Source of the DNA: Aplectana chamaeleonis
Taxonomy: Eukaryota; Nematoda; Chromadorea; Rhabditida; Cosmocercidae
Reading direction: 5' to 3'
Assembly (NCBI GenBank): GCA_029168955.1
Contig: JAPDOI010001203.1
Location: forward strand, 1 to 64,000
DNA: 64,000 nucleotides
Both the position numbers and the translations under genes were made by a program. How positions within the stretch are numbered: the stretch's first letter is position 1; each line of letters opens with the position of its first letter. Shown piece by piece: positions 23,901 through 32,900 of this stretch. The notes under the pieces were generated by a model that was not told the origin of the DNA, did no database searches, and saw only the letters and a list, made by a program, of their open reading frames with translations.

Positions 23901-26900
23901 TCGTGTTCGGAAAGTAGCTGGTTGCAGCGAAATAGGCGTCAAATAATGGTCATCGAGAAACAGCCGCGAAAGAATGCTCTCAATGGGGAGTGTAAGAAGT
24001 ATTGCCGGGGCAGATTTAGAATCCAACACCGCCGTCGGTTCAACTACCCATGTTTTCTCAGTTATTCCCCGATTATTTCGCGAACAACATGGTCGCAGCC
24101 ACCTAGCAGCCAAAAATAATCAGGAAATACTCTAGAATCTGCTCGACAGGATTAGTTGTTGAGCCTGGTGAGCTATTTTTCGGCCAAAACTCTCAGCGTG
24201 TCTTTAATGGTGTTGTATCCGTCATTGACGCGTCATTGATACTATCAATGCCTTATAGGTCATCTTTGCAGTTCCGTAGATATTATATTACAAGTATGAC
24301 AAAGGTATTCAGAATTACATCCTCTCTTCACTTAAAAAAAAAGTTAAAATGCACTAAGTATTTTTTCTGAAAATTTTCTGTTTTCTGATATCTGTTTTCT
24401 GGCCGTTTTGACCTTTCTGATTTCTGTTTTCTGACAAACTCGTTTTTCTGTTTTCTGAAAATTTTCAAACATCCCTGCTTGGGGGGCCAGCCGACTTCCC
24501 GAATGAGTGCATTCATCTCCCTACAATAATCTGCTACCAATTAAAGTACGGATCCTGGAGGGATAGTTGGTTTGGTTTACATCGGCGAGGATCGAACCCG
24601 ACTGTGTACAGGGAATGGATAACCACTACAGCGAGATAAAAGTGTCTAGGGTGGGGGAACTGCAGATAGCATGGGAAAAATACACCGTTAACCTATTAGC
24701 TTCGATAAATCCCGCCACTTTGTCCTAGGGCGATCCTGATACAAATCGCGGTTCATGTTTTTTTTTCAGTTTTCTGTCCAGTTTTGCCTATTTTCACAGA
24801 AAACAGAAAAAAATGGCCGAAAATGGGCAGAAAACAGAGAATTCTGCACATCCCTGGTGGGGAGTACGGCATGCAGGAGTGTGCCATCGCTAGCCCATCG
24901 CCAGTTTATACGTGGTCCGATGACTGGCATCTGAAAACAAAAGGAAAAGCGGGGGTTGTTTGAAACTCCACATCGAACGCAGTGTCCACAATTAATCTCG
25001 TTCTCGTGGTTTCAGTGTGAAACACTAAGTTGGCAGATGCTGTAGAGGATATATCGAAGAGAGCAACGAAAACGGGCCAGGAATCAATAAAAATGGCTTT
25101 GAAAGTTATCCCGATGCGCCTACCTATCTCGGTCCGCCCCCCCCCCAAATTTGGACCAGCGTGTGGCGCTGCACACGTTTCGATGGCAATTTGCCAAGCA
25201 ACTCTGCCACAGCTGGGCCCATGATTCTTGTCCACGCCCTAAACGTTATAAACGGTATTTTAGCTCATACTGGACGTTTTCTTCGCTGTTTCTTTACTAT
25301 TGGTTACCTCACGACCAAACAATCCCATTGTTGGGTCGAACTCGAGAGCGATATTCATCGTGAACACTGCCTTTAAGACGGCTAAAGTGATCCCTACTGA
25401 GATAAAAAGTACGAAAGGAATTCGCCGTCTGACGCCCTGTGTTTTTTCCCATCTCTACAGTTCGATCAATGGTGGATCGTTCAGGCCGTAGGAAGCATAA
25501 AAACGAGTCAAAATTGCCGTATTTGAGCCATATGTAAGTACCAACGCATACACTCTGCGCCCATTGCTGATACAGTTCCCGCCCCTCAATACGATTTCTC
25601 CCAAAATGATTGCTCGATTTCGGTCCATTTGGCTAGCTTTTTTTCCTTCCAAGACGTAGACGCTTTAGTGCAGGCCGTAGGAGTCTATGGGCTCCGCTGT
25701 TTCAATAAATCCATCTCTAGCTTCACAACCTTAGTTGAGCGGGCAGCTTGTCCACTTCCATTAACAAGAAAAGAACGATCCGTTGTTTCTTAATTTGTAC
25801 TGCGTTTTGCCGGTTTTTTTTTCGTCAGTTCCCATTACTACCCACTTCAACGCTTTGATTTATGTCTTTGAATCGATATAACTTTTAAGCGTGTGTTCCC
25901 CCTCAACAGCTTGATAAATTCCGCATACTTTTATGTAGAGGTGGAATTAAAGGCAGCATACACGCTCGCAAACATGTACGAGATAACAGCATAAATAGGC
26001 CTGCACGGCCCCTACCATGTCGACCACTACGTTTCGAAAACCATCCAGGACGACAGTATTTGACAATACTTGAGCAATCATGTCTCACACGCCCGTAGTT
26101 TCACACCTTTCGGGAAAACATGTGATAACTTAGAGTGATAGCCCTATCAAAAGGGTAGGTACGTGAAAAACAGCTCGATTTACATAGATATAACATGTTT
26201 TCCTCCCATGAAATCCTCCATTTCAAAAGTCATCCGGGGTAAAGTCTCATTCTCGAAAGTGGACGAGAGTGAATCGGTATGTAGACATGTTATAATCGAG
26301 TAACTCAAGATGTTTCTCTCGTGCACTCCCATTTGATAGTGCTATGACTCTCAATCATCACATGCCTTCCCAAGTAACAATTTTCATTCTGCTACTCAGA
26401 GGGGTGGGAAAATACAGGCCTGCAAGGTGGAAATTTTCGAATATGCCATCCTGAATGGTTTTCAGCGCTTCAAACGCCGTTGACGAGATGCTAGGGGCCC
26501 TCTGATCCTATCTATGCCGTTATGTCGAGTATGTTTGTGAGCGTGTGTGCTGACTTTAAAGGCATTGTTCACGATAAGAATCGTTTTTCTGCTTTTCCGC
26601 CTATCTTGAAGACGGTCCCATGCTGATTACAATGATGTTTTTTAATCGTACAAGACCTGGGAACGGAGTTATGGTCCCTCAAAAATTGAGCTAAGGAAAC
26701 ATGGTGGACGAGTTGTCCGAGGCTTATAACCTCCGTCTTTTGCAGCCGATGTATGCGAGCTGACCTGATTAAAGAGAGAAGTTGGGAATAAAAGGAAGAA
26801 CGGGGCTATAGATCGGAAATCATCGTTCATCTCACAATCTCGAGCATTCATTTGTTCACGTCGGTGGGCGTGGAAAGTGCATCTGGGGGTGACGAACTGA

Positions 26901-29900
26901 CGGGTGTCGAACTTTGGGCCCGAAGGGGGCCGTTCCGAGCTCATTTTTCTTAGTTTTTTCAACGTTAGGGTTGCGCTAGGCCCCGTAGCTGCCGATCTCC
27001 ACCAAAAAAACAGACATGGTTTTTATCGGGGACACTGCCTTTAAGTGTCTGACTTTCAACTTGGAAAAGGGGGAAGTTTCACAATCTCATCTATTTAAAG
27101 ACAAATGGTTGTAAGCTTATATGTGTTACAGCTATACCAAAGTGCATGGGATGGATAACGTATGTCATCAACGGATTGAATGTTGCCGTTCTTGTCCTAC
27201 TAGTGGCTGTGACTGCTTTTGTGAGAAGCGTTCGTGCAAGAAAACAAGGAAATATCTACAAGTAAGAGTAGGTAGCATACTGACTACCATAACTTTTTGA
27301 AAAACCTAATACTGCGAGGGATAAAGCCAAACACTTGAGTTCAAAAAAGCATCACGAAGACAAATATCCGGTGATCCTTCCATCTAGTCCCTAAATCACT
27401 TGCCACTAACCTCAGCTCCTGGAAAAGTCTTTGCGTGCCATTAATGAATTCTTAGGTGTCACCAATTCTTTGACAACACTTGTTGATGTAGCTCGGGCAA
27501 AATAGAAAATATAATAAACTTGATGAAATTTCCAGCTGGCGTAAAAAGCTTCTCCCGCTTAGGATCTTTGACAGATGCAACGATTCTGCTTGCATGAAGA
27601 CCCACGCGGCACTGGAGGAAAAAAGGTTTCTGGCATTTGCAGGTTAAAGGCTGGGTTCGCGATAAAAACGATTGTTGTCTTATCCTCATGAGAAGGTAGA
27701 TCTAGCCACCACGAAAGTATAGGCAAGTGAAAAGTTGGAGAAAAGACGCTCAAGAGTAATTAATTGCTTGGTGTCCGCCCGTTCTCAAATGTTGGTATTT
27801 CTAGAAATGCCGGCTCCGCCATCATTTGTTTTGCTTCTTAAGTAATTTCTGAGCAATTCAATAGACTACTGACTACTTCACGAGCAAAATAAAAGACGGG
27901 TAAGCAAGCATTCACGAAAACCCCGCCAACTGGGGGGGGGGTCGTGCGGACACCAGTAACCTTGTTTTCGTGCGTTTTACCGCAAATTTTCGCCTTTTGT
28001 TTAAATATTTTTACTTTTTGTGATTTTCGAATCTACATTCTCCTGAAGGTGGAGCAAAAATCTTTGTTTTTCGCTAACTCTGCCTACAACTACAAGAACT
28101 TGCAGTAAGAGAGTACATGAGCTTCGAGCACTAGATGGTAGTTTTTATTTATGTAACGAATTCAAGAGAAGACTCGTGCTGCAATTTAAAGGCAGTGATC
28201 GCTAGGAAAAAAATTTTAGAAAAAAACAATGAAAATCAGTTTGATTCGCAAAAGGCTAAAGGACCACGAAGGTTACACGACATGAAACGAGCTATAAAAA
28301 ATTATTAAGATCCTGAATTTTTGATTCGTGCTCGCTTGCACTGCTCCGCCCAAAAAGATCGCAGTCTCATGCCGAGCAGTCAAAAATCAGTGACGTTCAC
28401 AGACAGAAATAAATGCAAATTTAACTAATAAAAGCAGCTAAAAATAAAAACAAGCCCTTCATTCGGTGTTCAACTCGACAAGGACAGAAGTATTCGAGCA
28501 GGTCCTATCGAAGGCTATTGTCCATTGATTGAATTCCAATTTCGATCCAGCTGATGTTCTTGATATTGGGGATCATCAATGCTGATGGTGTGGAGTGGGC
28601 TCGTCCCCCATCAAAAGACAGGAAAGTTCAGGCTTAAAATTAGGCCCACGCAAATTATTCTTATAGGTCCTACTACTCCACATCAAGAAAAGGGCCTAGA
28701 GCACAAAAGAAGACAAGCTCAGCCAGCGTATAGAGTATAGCGTGTGCCTTTAACCCACTCACGACTGCATGCAATATTGTGTCACCGTATACCGTGTCCC
28801 ACCGGTGGGACAAGCCAGCTTGAATAGCGTTCCCCGGGTGATTGCTAATCCTCTTTTCTCTTTATATTGTAGCTAGTAACGCTGAAGAGACATAACAGTT
28901 TGAGCTCCCTACACCCTCTCGTTTTAGATGAACCATACCTCGAAACCGCAACACGGTCAACTAAGTTGCCACGTTTTGTGCAGAGTAAACAAGTTTTGAA
29001 CGACATATTTCTCCTTTAAACATGAAAAGTAGCGACAGAGCCAAGAAGAAATTATAAGGTGCCCCTGAAATTCCTGCACAGGCGCTTTTTCTTTCACCTC
29101 AATTGACGATATTTCTGAAAAGGTCCAAATCCTTTGTTGCGTTTGGCCTATCGGCGGAGAAATCGAAAAAGGAATTTAAAAAAAACGTGTCGCACCGGTC
29201 GGACACGTGGTCTTGAATGGGTTAAATGAAACAGCTGAGGTGGTATTGTCCATCAATCCGTCAGCACCTAGCCGGGATACTTGGAGTGATTCAAGCGTGT
29301 ATTTCATATACGAGGCTGTTCTCGTAAGAATCGAGTTGAAAGGGAACTCAATGAAAAATGTTGCCGTGTTTTTAATTTATTCCGCTAAGACTCCCTAAAA
29401 AAAGCTTACTCCTAGAATTCTCAGAAAATATTTTAAGAAAAAGATATTATATAAAAACCAAATTTGGGCAGTTTCTGAACATTCTTTTGCCTAGATCTTG
29501 AATGGAAACGAACTCCTTTGACATAAAAATTCCGTTAGATTTTATGAACAATGAGGAATCGATTGGCGTGGTCAGACTTTCAAAAACAGCGCCACTAATT
29601 CTGAAACCTTTTTATTTTCTCTGAGCTCGGATCCTACAGGTAGAGACTATGCTCAAAGGATGTGCCGTATTTGTTTCGGTCTATAAATGTGAATTTGAAA
29701 ATTGCTCGATATCCTGATTGCGAATCCGTAGTCCATTGTCATAGTTCGGATAATTCCGCCAGATTTGGCTGAAAGCTTTCCCATGGGAGGAAATTTTTGA
29801 GGCGAAATGATACTCTTCACAACTTCTGAAATTCTATGAAAAATTTGGATAAAATAGTTTTATGGGGTTATTTGCAGTGCTTAATGCGAACATGACGCAC

Positions 29901-32900
29901 CTTTATCGAATTTCGATAGATTACGGCAGTATTCGGGGGGGGGTATACGGGGGTTCGAACGAAATCTTAGACTTGGGGCCGGATTCATCAATCTTTAGTT
30001 GGGTTTGGGTTGACCCACGGTAGGTCTGACCGAGTGCCTAACCTACCCAGCACCTCCAATCCTGATTCACCAAGCGCAAATCAGTGTAGGTTACGCTGAC
30101 CGAGACTTTTAGGCGTCAGCGGTGATTCTAGTGCACACTACACACGATACTTACCGCCAAATCTTAAAAATTCATAGAAAACTCGAGTATGAAAGAATTT
30201 CTCGAAGAAAGGTGACAAAACGACAGTTTTCTAGCAGAAAGGATGCGTTTTCTTCAAGTTTCAAATAATTTCTTATAGTTTCTGATGTGTCTACATTTCC
30301 AAACATTGCCATTCTTAATATACAGGGAAAATTTGTAAATGGTCCTCCTTTCTTTCTTTGTCATTATATCACAGAGGCGTATTTCCTCGAACTGCTAGAT
30401 ACTGTGCGTTAATAAAGCCTATGAAACTCACTCTTGACTTCTAAAAAATAGCAAATTTTTTTTTCATGTGAAAAAAAAGCACGGCTTTTTTTTCTACAAT
30501 AAAGTTCTCCTGCTTGGTGGTCTAACATCAACTCACTGTCATGAAACTGGTTGATCGTTTACGTTTTTCAAATGAGAATGGATGCTCTTCGTGGCTTAAA
30601 TTCTGTGATGAGCTAATGATGATAAAATATTCAAGTTCCTAAACAAAATATTGAAAAAGAGGATGAAAAGTATCCAAAAAAAGTGAAATAATTTTACAAA
30701 GTTAACACCTCAAATTGCTGGTTTAAGATAATAATGTAAGGCGGGGAGCGGGAAGGATGGCTGCAAGGAAGGATTGTAATCGGCAAACCGTAGGTGGTTC
30801 ACAACATCAAATTTAGTGTGAGAACAACCACGGGCAGCAGATACAAATCGGCAAGGAAATGGGGGAAAAAGCGACTGAAAAGCTGAATAGAACTCACGCT
30901 GAAATTATTAGTGAAATGATATTTATTAGTCAATTTCTTATCATTTAATATTCATAGTTCCTGAAGATTTTGATAACACTATGTTTCATTGTTTCATTCA
31001 CGACTGCAAGTGCTTCACTACACCGACGAAAAATTTTTGGAAAAGTTCCTTTGATGGAAATATTACAGAGCTTCAAAAAAGGTTTCAAGAACGATTAAGG
31101 TTACGGCGAAATATTAATAGGATGTCAGAAGGAGCAGATGACTCTGAGTGACTTTTAAAAATTCACTGGAAAGTATTTTAGCCACAAATGAGCCCATACT
31201 GCTGAGATCAGTAGCATGCAACTTCATTCGAATGTTAAGCATTCCTAAATGAGTAAAATAGCTGTGGAATAGCCAACAGCTGGATAATAGGTGTAGTAGT
31301 TATAGAAGAATATTGGTGGCACTCGAATAGTAGCCAGAGAAGGTGCAGCAGCTAGCAATATGCTCAGCATAACATTCCACGTGAGTCGATATCAAATTTG
31401 GCAATGCTCCAGACGCCACTGCGCAAAGCCGCACGCGTTAAAGCGCGCCGATTATCAATGGCGCACGGCATCTAGTGGGTTGGTTAGCGGCCTACCAATC
31501 TCCTTTGCCTGGTAGCGCTGACCCACTAACCAACCGAGCAGCGCGTGGGTTGGTAAGTTGATGAATCGCAGAAATGCTGCTGGGTTGGTAGGTTAGGGGC
31601 GCTAACCGTGGGTTTGCACATTGATGAATCCGGCCCTTGATTAGAAATTTTGTTGTGTGAGTTATTTGGTGTGCCGAGCACAACTCCGAGGTGCATTTCT
31701 ATTTTTCTTTAAAATTTTGGGCAGATTATACCCCTTAACACTTGAGAGACCGCGCGTCCACACTGCGCACCAACGCCCTGAACTCGATTTTTTTTTCGTT
31801 TTACTTCAAGGGAAAACGGATTCGTTTTAATTATTGCTGGAATATCTATACTTAAAGGCAGTGTTCACGATGAAAAAAGTTTTCGAAATTCCACTAGGAT
31901 TGGGTAGTGGAGGGACACTCTGTAACCTTAACGTCGAAAGAAGGCATGAAAACGAGCCAGGAAGAGCCCCAAAAGAGCCCGAAGTTGCAACTCCGAGCGC
32001 ATTGAAAACCTTAAAAGCGCATCACACGCCCACCGACGTGATCTTTACTCAGGTCAGCTCGCATAGATCGGCCGCAAAAGACGGAAGTTACAAGCCTCGG
32101 ACAACTCGTCCACCATTTTTCCATAGCTCAATCTTTGAGGGACCATATCTGCGTTCACAGAATGTCTTGTATGATTTCGGAAACACCATTGAAATCAGCA
32201 TGGGGCCGTTTTCAAGATAGGCGGAAAAAACAGAAAAACGATTTTCATCGTGAACACTGCCTTTAAAACAACTTGCAAAAATGGTATGCAGATATTGAGC
32301 GCCACATATCTTCTTTTGACACTGCCAATTGCAACAAAAATTAAGTTCGAAACATCACCGAATCAATTGGCCATGGAACGCGCGGTCTCTTAAGTGTTAA
32401 ATGGGATCACTTAAACCTTCGCCCGCAGGTATCCTCGGAATATCATCACGAAGACCCCAGATTCGTGATCAGCAATTTAAATAACCCCCACGGTAAAGTC
32501 TTGAGTTGAATCCAAAGCAATTTTTTTCCAAACATAAATATTGCTTGATCGCGACGCGAGCGCCAAGCATGGCGGGACCTCCTATCGCAGGCACGATCAA
32601 TTTCTGAGGGGACGCGATGTCACGCCAACTCGCGACGTGATCGATACGGGTTCTGTCAACGCGATCGCGCCGCGTATGGACGCTAAAAAGTCTTGAGCTG
32701 AATTGCATGTGATTCGTTAACATGCCTTGGTCGACATGCCATGCATACATCAGCTGATATTTCGTTGATAAGCTCCCGATGTCAACTTTGGATCCGCCTA
32801 AGAGAAAGTTTCACCAAAGTTCAATTTCTTTGCGTTGGAGACCTATACTTCTTTCAGATCTGCGAGTGTCAGTACGATCTGAATCTTCACTAGCTCCTTA

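Larger units (their letters stand above)
19392..24477. mobile_element. Inner hAT-like element nested in the outer one
   Basis: CAGGGGTGTGCGGACATT starts at 19392 and the inverse ACATCCCTG ends at 24477. CTTGGGGG occurs at 19384-19391 and 24478-24485, an exact 8-bp duplication. It carries the same TTTTCTGTTTTCTG subterminal repeats as the outer element, so a related element inserted into it. It was later invaded by a retroelement, a TTAA element and a family S element. Confidence 0.85.
18786..24856. mobile_element. Outer hAT-like element with perfect 8-bp target duplication
   Basis: CAGGGATGTGCGAAAA at the left is the inverse of the right end (TTCTGCACATCCCTG). GTGGGGAG is present at 18778-18785 and again at 24857-24864, an exact 8-bp duplication as expected for hAT elements. 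Terminal regions are rich in AAACAGAAAA / TTTTCTGTTT. Without the inner element it would be about 1 kb and non-coding, so it is non-autonomous. Confidence 0.85.
29620..32530. repeat. Dispersed repeat I, copy 1, split by two insertions
   Basis: Three segments, 29620-29970, 31641-31734 and 32401-32530, align in order with the copies at 34940-36130 and 54520-55420. Markers are GGGTTATTTGG-type blocks and the inverse CCCCAGATTCGTG. Element L1 and element H interrupt it. Confidence 0.55.
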
